Assembly: GCA_035375865.1 (NCBI GenBank)
Contig: DAOSQO010000090.1
Coordinates: 1 to 10,786 of the forward strand
Direction of reading: 5' to 3'
Origin: BRH-c25 sp029553855
GTDB lineage: Bacteria > Bacillota > Clostridia > Lutisporales > Lutisporaceae
DNA: 10,786 nucleotides
In this document: one piece after another, positions 1 to 5,498 of the stretch
How the letters are laid out: every line of letters starts with the position of its first letter
Numbering within the stretch: position 1 is the first letter of the stretch
Translations under genes and position numbers: made by a program
The notes under the pieces: generated by a model
Told to the model about the DNA's origin: nothing
Seen by the model: only the letters and a program-made list of their open reading frames with translations
Databases searched by the model: none

Positions 1-54
1 CACGTTGAGAGTATAATTCTGATGACGTATTGTGGTTCGGAAAGCAAGAAATAG
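1..54 (+). pseudogene. 3' end of an unrecognised gene, cut by the window edge
   Basis: The frame from base 1 encodes HVESIILMTYCGSESKK and then a stop at 52-54. The repeat at 3888-3941 encodes HVKRIITMTYYGSEDKM and stops at the same codon. Nine or ten residues are kept, and several of the nucleotide changes are synonymous third-position changes. This suggests that the block was once under coding selection as the C-terminus of a protein. I do not recognise the family. Whether this copy is intact cannot be judged because its start lies outside the window. Confidence 0.4.
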
Positions 55-91
55 AAGTTGACCACAACATGTAGTGGTTTGAAGACGAAAT

Positions 92-133
92 AAGGGTCAA
101 AAAACGGTAGAAGAACACCGTTTTTTGACCCTT
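92..133. terminator. Perfect 17-bp hairpin, bidirectional terminator-like
   Basis: The arms AAGGGTCAAAAAACGGT (92-108) and ACCGTTTTTTGACCCTT (117-133) are exact reverse complements around an 8-base loop. An A-run in the left arm and a T-run in the right arm give it the look of a terminator usable from both strands. The T-run lies inside the stem rather than after it, so this is not a textbook intrinsic terminator. It follows the stop codon at 54. It is absent from the otherwise similar repeat copy at 3888-4018. Confidence 0.55.
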
Positions 134-321
134 GAAAATAGGCTAAAATATAGATGACATTGGATAATTTGAGTGATGGCAAGGACAAAAGTAGGAAAAT
201 CAGGTTGATAAATGAATGGTTGAATAAGATACTATAGATGAACATCAGTAGATAAGTGTGAAGCTAAGATTCCCTAAATAATTTATATTGATTTAGAATG
301 AAATTATTAAGGTGCTTTTTA

Positions 322-823
322 ATGTCTTGGTTTGTAAAACTTAAAGATGTTGGTTTAAAAATGGAGAATTGTGGGAGAATGCTGTTTTTGAAGCCGAAGA
401 AGATGGGATAATGGTTATTGACTGTCCTACAAATGAGCATACTGATTTTGTGTTTTCATCATATTATGATATATCTGATCCAAATAATGTATCTAAGTGT
501 AACCCTGGGTACCCAGCAAGGTATGATATGGACTTTACACATGAAAGTGCAAAAAATATGATTTATGCACCAGCATCTTTTCGAACATTAGCCCAAGGAC
601 TTGTTGAAGGTGATTATTGCTATCGTTATGATGGAGTTGGAGGCCAAAGTTGGGCTGTTCCATATGTGGTGTACTGGCACTTGGTTGGCAGGTAAATCCT
701 GAATTAGACGCAGACACTATGAAGAATCTCCTTTCTGAAACTAGCTGGATTAACGATAAAGGGCTTCATTTTATTAATCCGCCAGAATTCATAAAAGCTG
801 TCCGTTCAGGTGGAATACAATAG
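322..823 (+). pseudogene. Frameshifted gene of unknown family
   Basis: A start at 322 (MSWFVKLKD) with AAGGTG at about 310-314 begins a frame that is lost near 348-352. The reading continues one frame over (WFKNGELWENAVFEAEEDG, from about 351), ends at a stop at 692-694, and continues again from about 677 (ALGWQVNPELDADT) to the stop at 821-823. Restoring one missing base at each break gives a continuous protein of about 167 residues rich in Trp, Tyr and Asp/Glu. Both breaks lie in short T or G runs, so they are either real decay or sequencing error. No signal peptide or membrane segment is evident. I do not recognise the family. The surrounding genes are also broken, which favours real decay. 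Confidence 0.6.
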
Positions 824-928
824 CTACTTTTAAGACAATTCAATGCAATATGAGCAGAAAAGTTTAAAAACTATTTGCAAAGTAGAGAACTATAAAGATA
901 TAATAAAGATTTGAATACATTGAAATAA

Positions 929-1129
929 TCAATCCACAGCAAAACGTATATATTCGATGATACTATAAGTGTGATAGGATCTTTTAATTTTGATGCAAGA
1001 AGTAGCTATATAAACAGTGAGTCTATGGTAGTCATTTCAAGTCGGGAATTTACAGAACAGTTAAAGGAAAATGTTCAAGTAGATTTAAATAAGAGTTTAA
1101 TTATAGATAAAGATTATTCTTATATATAA
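929..1129 (+). pseudogene. Remnant of phospholipase D-superfamily gene (cardiolipin synthase-like), second HKD motif
   Basis: The reading from about 929 encodes HSKTYIFDD, which fits the HxK(x)4D catalytic signature, then GSFNFDARS, which matches GSxNxDxRS just after the catalytic Asp. About 40 further residues follow before the stop at 1127-1129. This is the C-terminal HKD half of a phospholipase D/cardiolipin synthase-type enzyme, whose family normally needs two HKD motifs. An in-frame stop at 926-928 removes everything upstream, and no first HKD motif is visible in 824-928, which has stops in all plus frames. The remnant cannot be active alone. The exact enzyme (cardiolipin synthase or another member) cannot be told. 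Confidence 0.75.
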
Positions 1130-1143
1130 TGATAAAGTTCAGG

Positions 1144-1206
1144 AAGGTAAAGTCTCCGTATATAAAAAGATAATCATCGGTTTTTTATCTAAGATTACCT
1201 TGTTTT
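1144..1206 (+). terminator. Nested hairpin after the phospholipase remnant
   Basis: The outer arms AAGGTAA (1144-1150) and TTACCTT (1195-1201) and the inner arms AGATAA (1168-1173) and TTATCT (1185-1190) can pair, and GTTTTT follows at 1202-1207. The structure sits just after the stop of the phospholipase D remnant, so it may be that gene's old intrinsic terminator. The stem is interrupted and AT-rich, so strength is doubtful. Confidence 0.35.
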
Positions 1207-1404
1207 TAGAATACCTTCTGTAAAGTAGTGATTATATTATTTGTTTTCCTTTCTTTTAGATTAGATAGGAGAGGAGAAAGAAAATATAAAAGGGATACAA
1301 TGATTTCTAATCAGTAAGTATAGATATTTCAAACATGAAAGTTGTAAAAGATAAGAAATAGGGAAAATAGTATATACATCTAAAATTTAATAATTAAAAC
1401 AAAG

Positions 1405-1450
1405 AAGCGATCTTTAGGTAAACAATGAACCTAGAAAACTCGCTTTTTTT
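1405..1450 (+). terminator. Intrinsic terminator upstream of the MarR promoter
   Basis: AAGCGA (1405-1410) pairs with TCGCTT (1440-1445). An inner TTTAGGT/ACCTAGA pair with one mismatch extends the hairpin. A run of seven Ts ends at 1450. It would stop transcription arriving from the left before the marR-MATE promoter. Confidence 0.6.
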
Positions 1451-1557
1451 ATGCCAAAAATAAAAGTTAAGAAAAATCTTTATGTTAAGTTTTATGTAAA
1501 ATACAAAGTTATAAAGGTTTTTAGTTAATGATAGGCATGGTACTACTGGAATTTGTA

Positions 1558-1586
1558 TTGAAAAAGGGAAATAAATATGTTAACAT
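1558..1586 (+). promoter_or_regulatory. Sigma-A-type promoter of the MarR-MATE operon
   Basis: TTGAAA at 1558-1563 is a five-of-six match to the -35 consensus. A 17-base spacer leads to TAACAT (1581-1586), preceded by TG one base upstream (1578-1579) as in extended -10 promoters. The -10 overlaps the first bases of the palindrome at 1585-1604. Transcription would begin inside or next to that palindrome, about 30 bases before the marR start codon. Confidence 0.65.
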
Positions 1587-1604
1587 AGTTCAATAATGAA
1601 CTAT
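1585..1604. promoter_or_regulatory. Probable MarR operator palindrome
   Basis: ATAGTTCAATAATGAACTAT has two exact 8-base arms (1585-1592 and 1597-1604) around a 4-base centre. It overlaps the -10 box and covers the likely transcription start of the downstream MarR gene. Symmetry of this kind at a marR promoter is the usual site of autorepression by the MarR dimer. That this protein binds here is an inference. Confidence 0.65.
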
Positions 1605-1627
1605 ATTGAGAAATGAGGTGAATTTAA

Positions 1628-2083
1628 ATGAAAAGTGAATTAGTTAATAATAAAAACAGTATTTTTTTAGTATTTAATTGGAAGTTAAAAAAAGTGTATG
1701 AAAAGATGTTTTATCAACTAACTGAGGAATTACAATTGACCCAAAATGAAATTGATGTACTTTTATTTTTGTATAATAATAGTCCACTTGACACCGCAAG
1801 GGATATAGCTAGATATCGTGCTATGTCAAAGTCTATGATATCAAAGTCCGTAGACTCTTTATATAGAAAAGGTTATTTATCATATGAGATAGATGAAATA
1901 GACAAAAGATGTATTCATCTAAAAATTGAACCAGTTGCTATTCCAATTGTAGGAAAATTACATGATGCTCAGAAAGAATTTTTTTATATTCTTACTTATA
2001 ATATTACTGAGGAGGAATATCAAGCAATGGAAACAGTATTAAATAAAATGAATCAAAATATCATTGATCAATTTGAAGAATGA
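1628..2083 (+). CDS. MarR family transcriptional repressor
   Basis: A 151-residue winged-helix regulator of normal MarR length. Helices at roughly residues 10-50 are followed by the DNA-binding helix-turn-helix at about 56-81 (RDIARYRAMSKSMISKSVDS) and a wing at about 83-98 with the DKR triplet (92-94) typical of the family. The C-terminal helices (about 105-150) should form the dimer interface. The start is set by GAGGTG at 1615-1620, eight bases upstream. It stops just before a MATE efflux gene, with that gene's ribosome binding site right at the stop, so the pair forms an operon. Family knowledge (for example MepR/MepA) suggests that it represses both genes until it binds a toxic ligand. 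The palindrome at 1585-1604 is its likely operator. The actual ligand is unknown. Confidence 0.9.
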   Translation: MKSELVNNKNSIFLVFNWKLKKVYEKMFYQLTEELQLTQNEIDVLLFLYNNSPLDTARDIARYRAMSKSMISKSVDSLYRKGYLSYEIDEIDKRCIHLKIEPVAIPIVGKLHDAQKEFFYILTYNITEEEYQAMETVLNKMNQNIIDQFEE

Positions 2084-2099
2084 AAGGGAGACAGAAGAG

Positions 2100-3464
2100 A
2101 TGGAAAATAAACAACAAAATGAATTAGGGACAAAAAATATAAGTAAGTTACTTTTTAGTATGGCTATTCCTGCAATTACAGCAAAGATTATTTACCTTTT
2201 GTACAATATGGTAGATAGAATGTATATTGGACATATTCCTAATGTAGGGGCTACTGCCTTAACAGCAGTTGGTGTGACCATGCCAATCATTATGGTTATA
2301 TCAGCATTTGCTGCTTTAGTTAGTATGGGTGGTGCGCCACGTTCTTCAATTATGATGGGAAAAGGAGATAAGGATACTGCTGAGAAAATACTTGGAAACT
2401 GTACAAGTGCATTAGTGTTTATTTCAATTGCATTAACAGCTGTGGTTCTTATATTTGGAGAGAAAATGTTAATGACATTTGGTGCCAGTGAAAATACTAT
2501 AAACTATGCATTGGATTATTTAAATATCTATGCTTATGGAACACTATTTGTACAACTCGCTTTAGGTCTAAATGCATTTATTACTGCACAAGGATTTGCC
2601 AAAACAAGTATGCTTACAGTACTAGTTGGGGCAATATTAAACATTATACTAGACCCTATTTTCATTTTTGTATTTAATATGGGAGTAAAAGGTGCAGCTT
2701 TAGCAACTATAATATCACAAGGAGTTTCTGCATTATGGGTTATGAAGTTTCTTACAGGAGATAAGACCTTATTAAAAATCAAGAAAAAATATTTAAGGAT
2801 AGATTTTAAGGTGTTATTACCTTGTATTGCCCTTGGATTATCACCATTTATTATGCAATCAACAGAAAGTATTTTAGCTATATCATTTAATACATCTTTA
2901 CTCAAATACGGTGGAGATTTAGCAGTTGGGTCAATGACGATTCTATCAAGTGTTATGCAATTATCTATGCTTCCCTTAATGGGACTTACCCAAGGTGCTA
3001 CACCAATTATTAGTTTTAACTATGGAGCACGTCATAGTAAGCGGGTTAAGGAAACATTTTTGTTACTACTTAAGTTATCTCTAATTTATTCAATAGGATT
3101 GTGGGCAATTGCAATGTTATCTCCACAAGTATTTGCTAGAATTTTTACTAAAGATGCTGAGTTGATTAATATTTCTATTAAAACAATGAGAATTTATATG
3201 GCTGCTTCTTTGCTATTTGGAATTCAAATCAGTTGTCAACAAACTTTTATTGCACTGGGAAATGCAAAGACATCTGTATTTTTAGCTATTTTGCGTAAAA
3301 TACTCCTTTTAATCCCACTAATATATATATTACCTTTATTTTTGCAAAATAAGGTAAATGCAGTATTTTTAGCAGAGCCAATAGCTGATATTATTGCTGT
3401 TACAGTAACCAGTATACTATTTACTATTCAGTTTAAAAGCGTATTAAGGGAACTGGATTACTAA
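2100..3464 (+). CDS. MATE family multidrug efflux transporter, MepA-like
   Basis: A 454-residue polytopic membrane protein of the usual MATE length, with about twelve hydrophobic segments in two similar halves. The N-terminal segment (KLLFSMAIPAITAKIIYLLY, then NMVDRMYIG) and the second-half stretch PLMGLTQGATPIISFNYGA fit the MepA-like branch. Such proteins expel cationic drugs and dyes in exchange for Na+ or H+. The start chosen is ATG 2100, because AAGGGAG at 2084-2090 sits nine bases before it. An upstream in-frame TTG at 2064 lies within marR and has no better signal. No terminator follows, and a broken peptidase gene with its own ribosome binding site begins 26 bases later. The MarR partner and its operator suggest drug-induced expression. 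The substrate cannot be read from sequence. Confidence 0.93.
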   Translation: MENKQQNELGTKNISKLLFSMAIPAITAKIIYLLYNMVDRMYIGHIPNVGATALTAVGVTMPIIMVISAFAALVSMGGAPRSSIMMGKGDKDTAEKILGNCTSALVFISIALTAVVLIFGEKMLMTFGASENTINYALDYLNIYAYGTLFVQLALGLNAFITAQGFAKTSMLTVLVGAILNIILDPIFIFVFNMGVKGAALATIISQGVSALWVMKFLTGDKTLLKIKKKYLRIDFKVLLPCIALGLSPFIMQSTESILAISFNTSLLKYGGDLAVGSMTILSSVMQLSMLPLMGLTQGATPIISFNYGARHSKRVKETFLLLLKLSLIYSIGLWAIAMLSPQVFARIFTKDAELINISIKTMRIYMAASLLFGIQISCQQTFIALGNAKTSVFLAILRKILLLIPLIYILPLFLQNKVNAVFLAEPIADIIAVTVTSILFTIQFKSVLRELDY

Positions 3465-3490
3465 AAACTTTAAATCAAGGAGTGATGACA

Positions 3491-3813
3491 ATGTTTTATC
3501 CTTTTAGTTATTTTAGATTTGATCCAACCATGATTATTTTAATTCCGGCAGTATTTTAACGATTTATGCTCAAAGTAAGGTACAATCAAACTTTAACAAA
3601 TACTTGAGAGTACCAACAAATAGAGGATATACAGGAGTTCAAGTTGCAAGAAGATTATTAGATCAACATGGTTTGCAAAATATACCAATTGAACTTTCAA
3701 GAGGTAAGTTAAGTGATCATTATGATCCAACAAAAGGAATATTAAGACTATCTCAAGAAGTGAATTATAAAGAAAAGAGTAGACAGAACTTAGCAAATAA
3801 ATGGTTTGCATAA
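3491..3813 (+). pseudogene. Truncated, frameshifted YugP-type membrane zinc metallopeptidase
   Basis: ATG 3491 has AAGGAG eight bases upstream. The reading begins MFYPFSYFRFDPTMIILIPA, meets a stop at 3557-3559, and resumes one frame over (TIYAQSKVQSNFNKYLRVP, then NRGYTGVQVARRLLDQHGL and DHYDPTKGILRLS). These are hallmarks of the YugP/neutral zinc metallopeptidase family (Pfam Zn_peptidase_2): an N-terminal membrane helix followed by the protease domain. One missing T in the run at 3554-3557 explains the frameshift. Similarity ends near 3768, just before the place where the HExxH zinc site should come. The last 14 codons, to the stop at 3811-3813, look unrelated. The product cannot be an active protease. 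It lies 26 bases after the MATE stop, so it may be co-transcribed. Confidence 0.85.
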
Positions 3814-3941
3814 ACAGGAATCCAGAAGTATCTACTTCCACCAAGGGGCTAATATCAACCTATGACATCATTATTATCCTCTCAAGGCACGTTAAGAGGA
3901 TAATAACGATGACGTATTATGGTTCAGAGGACAAAATGTAG
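3801..3941 (+). pseudogene. Small reading frame ending in the repeat, unrecognised gene end
   Basis: An open frame of 46 codons from ATG 3801 ends with HVKRIITMTYYGSEDKM at 3888-3938. That end is shared, with the same stop codon, by the first repeat copy (1-54). No ribosome binding site precedes 3801, and the frame begins inside the tail of the broken peptidase. It is therefore probably the 3' remnant of a longer gene whose upstream part was lost where the peptidase homology ends (about 3769). The family is not recognised. Confidence 0.35.
3866..3911. repeat. Long inverted repeat at the edge of repeat copy 2
   Basis: The arms at 3866-3882 and 3895-3911 pair over 17 positions with a single mismatch, around a 12-base loop. 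The inner 12 bases (TTATTATCCTCT and its complement) are perfect. It has no T-run, so it is not an intrinsic terminator. The right arm is diverged in repeat copy 1, and the left arm would lie outside the window. Confidence 0.6.
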
Positions 3942-4018
3942 GATTTTACTACAATATGTTGTCGTCGAAGGACAAAAATAGGCAAAAATATAGATGACAT
4001 TGGATAATTTGAGTGATG
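3888..4018 (+). repeat. Diverged direct repeat, copy 2
   Basis: This is the partner of 1-178. Both begin with the same 17-codon coding end and finish with a nearly identical block (3981-4018). The 42-base hairpin of copy 1 is missing here and is represented only by a few bases around 3969-3975. Copy 2 lies between the peptidase remnant and the ECF sigma gene. Confidence 0.75.
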
Positions 4019-4154
4019 ACAGAAGAAAATTAAATAATCAGAAGGGGTAGTTATGATTTTATATGATGGTATATCCAGTGGAATAGTGAAATATGTTTAT
4101 TCTTTATTGAGCTATTTAATTTTGCAGGTAGTGCAATAAATTTTTGTGAAATGT

Positions 4155-4180
4155 TGTAACGAAATACGATTATGATAGTC
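4155..4180 (+). promoter_or_regulatory. Possible ECF-type promoter of the sigma operon
   Basis: TGTAAC at 4155-4160 and AGTC ending at 4180 are 17 bases apart, resembling the AAC-containing -35 and GTC-type -10 elements of ECF promoters. It lies 25 bases before the sigma start codon. ECF genes commonly drive their own promoter, so autoregulation is plausible but unproven. Confidence 0.4.
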
Positions 4181-4204
4181 TTATATATGAAGGGCGGTGA
4201 GAAT

Positions 4205-4681
4205 GTGACGGAATTTGAAGAAATATACTCTGAATACTTCAAGGATGTATATAGATATGTATTATGTCTTTCTAAAAATGAAAGTATTGCAGAGGATATA
4301 ACACAAGAAACTTTTTTTAAAGCATTAAAAAACATTGATAGCTTTAAAGGAAATTGTAAGATGAGTGTTTGGCTCTGCCAAATTGCTAAAAACTCATATT
4401 TTTCATATTTAAAGAAAGAACAAAACAACTTTGAAAGAGTTGAAGATATAGCCGATGTTTTTGACAGTGATTTTAAACAAATATTAGTTGACGATGAAAG
4501 TGTATTTGAAATTCATAAAGTACTCCATAATTTAGAAGAACCGTATAAAGAAGTATTTACATTGCGTTTTTTTGGAGAACTATCATTTTTAAAAATAGCC
4601 GAATTGTTTGGGAAAACAGAAAGCTGGGCAAGAGTCACATATCATCGTGCAAGAATAAAGTTAAAGGAGAGGTTAATATGA
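4205..4681 (+). CDS. ECF-type RNA polymerase sigma factor
   Basis: A 158-residue group-4 sigma factor. Region 2 spans about residues 8-72, including FKDVYRYVLCLSKNESIAED and the stretch ITQETFFKALKNI that binds RNA polymerase and the -10 element. Region 4 spans about 104-156 (LEEPYKEVFTLRFFGELSF, then KIAELFGKTESWARV) and binds the -35 element. The start chosen is GTG 4205, because GGCGGTGA lies just upstream (4193-4200). An in-frame ATG at 4187 would fall on the ribosome binding site. The stop overlaps the next start by ATGA, so sigma and anti-sigma are translationally coupled. By family knowledge it is held inactive by the membrane partner and freed by an envelope signal. Its regulon is unknown, and the only candidate target visible is its own promoter. 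Confidence 0.9.
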   Translation: MTEFEEIYSEYFKDVYRYVLCLSKNESIAEDITQETFFKALKNIDSFKGNCKMSVWLCQIAKNSYFSYLKKEQNNFERVEDIADVFDSDFKQILVDDESVFEIHKVLHNLEEPYKEVFTLRFFGELSFLKIAELFGKTESWARVTYHRARIKLKERLI

Positions 4682-5115
4682 GACTATCATGTGAAGTTAT
4701 TAGAGATCTGTTACCATTGTATTATGATAAGGTCTGTAGTAAAGAAAGTTCTTCGTTGATAGAAGAGCACTTAGCCGAATGTCCACAATGCGTAGATGAA
4801 TTGCAAAAACTTAAAATGGATTTCGAGAATCCAACTATTTCAGATGGGAAGATGAGATTAATGGAAAATATTTCAGCAAAATGGAAAAAGGATAAGAGGG
4901 TTTCATTTACAAAAGGTTCCATGTTGGTTTCGGCTTTAGCAGCTGTGATTTGCTTCATTGCCTATAATGTTATAGGTGCAAAAGTTTTGCCAGACGGAAC
5001 ATTGGTTGAGCCATTCGCGCTAATACCAATCGGATATATATTTATTTTAGTGTTTATCATTTCACTAATATGTAACTTTGTACTTTTAAAGAAGTACAAA
5101 ATTAAGATTAAGTAA
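4678..5115 (+). CDS. zf-HC2 anti-sigma factor, membrane-bound
   Basis: 145 residues. The N-terminal cytoplasmic zinc-binding anti-sigma domain carries H31-x3-C35-x2-C38 (EEHLAECPQC), the ZAS motif, with further cysteines at 5 and 20 (SCEVIRDLLPLYYDKVC). A linker of about 40 residues leads to two hydrophobic segments, about 81-101 and 114-137, joined by a short loop with a Pro-Asp-Gly turn. It ends in a Lys-rich tail. The start codon sits inside the sigma stop (ATGA), and the sigma reading frame contains the purine-rich ribosome binding site (AAGGAGAGG). The product should tether and inhibit the cognate ECF sigma factor. There is no large outer sensor domain, so signal detection would be within the membrane or by the zinc site. 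A terminator-like hairpin follows at 5170-5213. Confidence 0.87.
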   Translation: MRLSCEVIRDLLPLYYDKVCSKESSSLIEEHLAECPQCVDELQKLKMDFENPTISDGKMRLMENISAKWKKDKRVSFTKGSMLVSALAAVICFIAYNVIGAKVLPDGTLVEPFALIPIGYIFILVFIISLICNFVLLKKYKIKIK

Positions 5116-5169
5116 AATGGGCATAAAGTGCTCTGTTTTATATAAAACAAAATATAGAAACTTAGAAGA

Positions 5170-5213
5170 CGAAGTCTTCGGTCAACTTATGATCGATAGG
5201 CTTCGCCTTTTTT
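5170..5213 (+). terminator. Structured terminator/leader, copy 1
   Basis: CGAAG (5170-5174) pairs with CTTCG (5201-5205). An inner TCGGTC/GATCGA pair has one mismatch. Six Ts follow at 5208-5213. The region from about 5151 to 5214 is a diverged duplicate of 5402-5469. It can end the sigma/anti-sigma transcript, but it also sits nine bases before a (broken) start codon, so it could act as a leader attenuator. Confidence 0.6.
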
Positions 5214-5221
5214 ATTTCATC

Positions 5222-5402
5222 ATGTACTTTAATAAAAAAGATATTAATTTATGGGATATATCGCCAAGATACACCGCAGTCATATTTCTTCTTACTGCTA
5301 ATGAAAGGCTTTGGAACTCCCAGAACATACAGTAAGTCTAATGGATTTGATTTTAATAAGACTAATCTTAAAGAAATTTGTAGTTGTTTTATAAGAAATT
5401 AA
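5222..5402 (+). pseudogene. Frameshifted small gene, mobile-element type
   Basis: ATG 5222 opens a frame (MYFNKKDINLWDISPRY, then TAVIFLLTANERLWN) that ends at a stop at 5333-5335. One frame over, from about 5322, the reading continues RTYSKSNGFDFNKTNLKEI to a stop at 5400-5402. Joined, they give about 59 residues. The sequence LWDISPxYTAxIFLLTA followed by an S/NGxDF segment looks to me like the start of a short protein found in Clostridia conjugative elements, but I cannot assign a family name. Such proteins would normally run further, so this copy is both shifted and short. It lies directly behind terminator-like hairpin copy 1 with no clear ribosome binding site. Base composition is AT-rich, unlike the genes that follow. 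Confidence 0.45.
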
Positions 5403-5418
5403 ATACAGAAATCTAAAG

Positions 5419-5468
5419 AGGCAAAGTCTTCGGTCAGCTTTATGACTGATAGGCTTCGCCTTTTTTTT
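5419..5468 (+). terminator. Structured terminator/leader, copy 2
   Basis: AGGCAAAG (5419-5426) pairs with CTTCGCCT (5454-5461) with one mismatch, enclosing TCAG (5434-5437) paired with CTGA (5446-5449). Eight Ts follow at 5461-5468. This is the diverged twin of 5170-5213. It lies 30 bases before the first gene of the GC-richer operon, so it may insulate or attenuate that operon. Confidence 0.65.
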
Positions 5469-5498
5469 ATACCAAAACACAGAAAGGAAGAATACAAT

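Larger units (their letters stand above)
1..178 (+). repeat. Diverged direct repeat, copy 1
   Basis: Similar over its whole length to 3888-4018, but cut by the left edge of the window. The best block is the 38 bases ending at 178, which differ from 3981-4018 at one position. The first 54 bases are also alike, with differences concentrated at third codon positions. Between these blocks copy 1 carries a 42-base perfect hairpin (92-133) that copy 2 lacks. The copies bracket the MarR/MATE pair and three broken genes. I infer a duplicated gene end rather than a short mobile repeat. The start of the repeat is unknown. Confidence 0.75.
1130..1557. other. AT-rich intergenic stretch without a credible gene
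   Basis: This stretch lies between the phospholipase remnant and the MarR promoter. It holds two terminator-like hairpins, listed separately (1144-1206 and 1405-1450). Short frames in both directions are interrupted by stops and lack ribosome binding sites. A purine-rich run near 1266-1282 looks like a ribosome binding site, but no frame of useful length follows it. I see nothing else that I can support. Confidence 0.5.

Noticed and set aside
61..80. Imperfect palindrome around ACCACAACATGTAGTGGT
   Set aside because: It has two mismatched positions, is poorly kept in the second repeat copy, and has no regulatory context.
2534..2905. Minus-strand frame of 123 codons inside the MATE gene
   Set aside because: It is a shadow of a well-supported membrane transporter gene on the plus strand, without its own ribosome binding site or recognisable domain.
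4053..4139. 28-codon frame (MILYDGISSGIVKY...) with AAGGGG upstream
   Set aside because: It is short, has no recognised similarity, and lies in AT-rich DNA where such frames arise by chance. It is possibly a real peptide, but unsupported.
5135..5148. Perfect 14-base palindrome GTTTTATATAAAAC
   Set aside because: It is pure AT apart from its ends, is easily formed by chance in this composition, and is not placed at a promoter I can recognise.
5117..5335. Longer frame reading through hairpin copy 1
   Set aside because: Its first part is the terminator-like hairpin and intergenic DNA. Only the part from 5222 resembles a protein.
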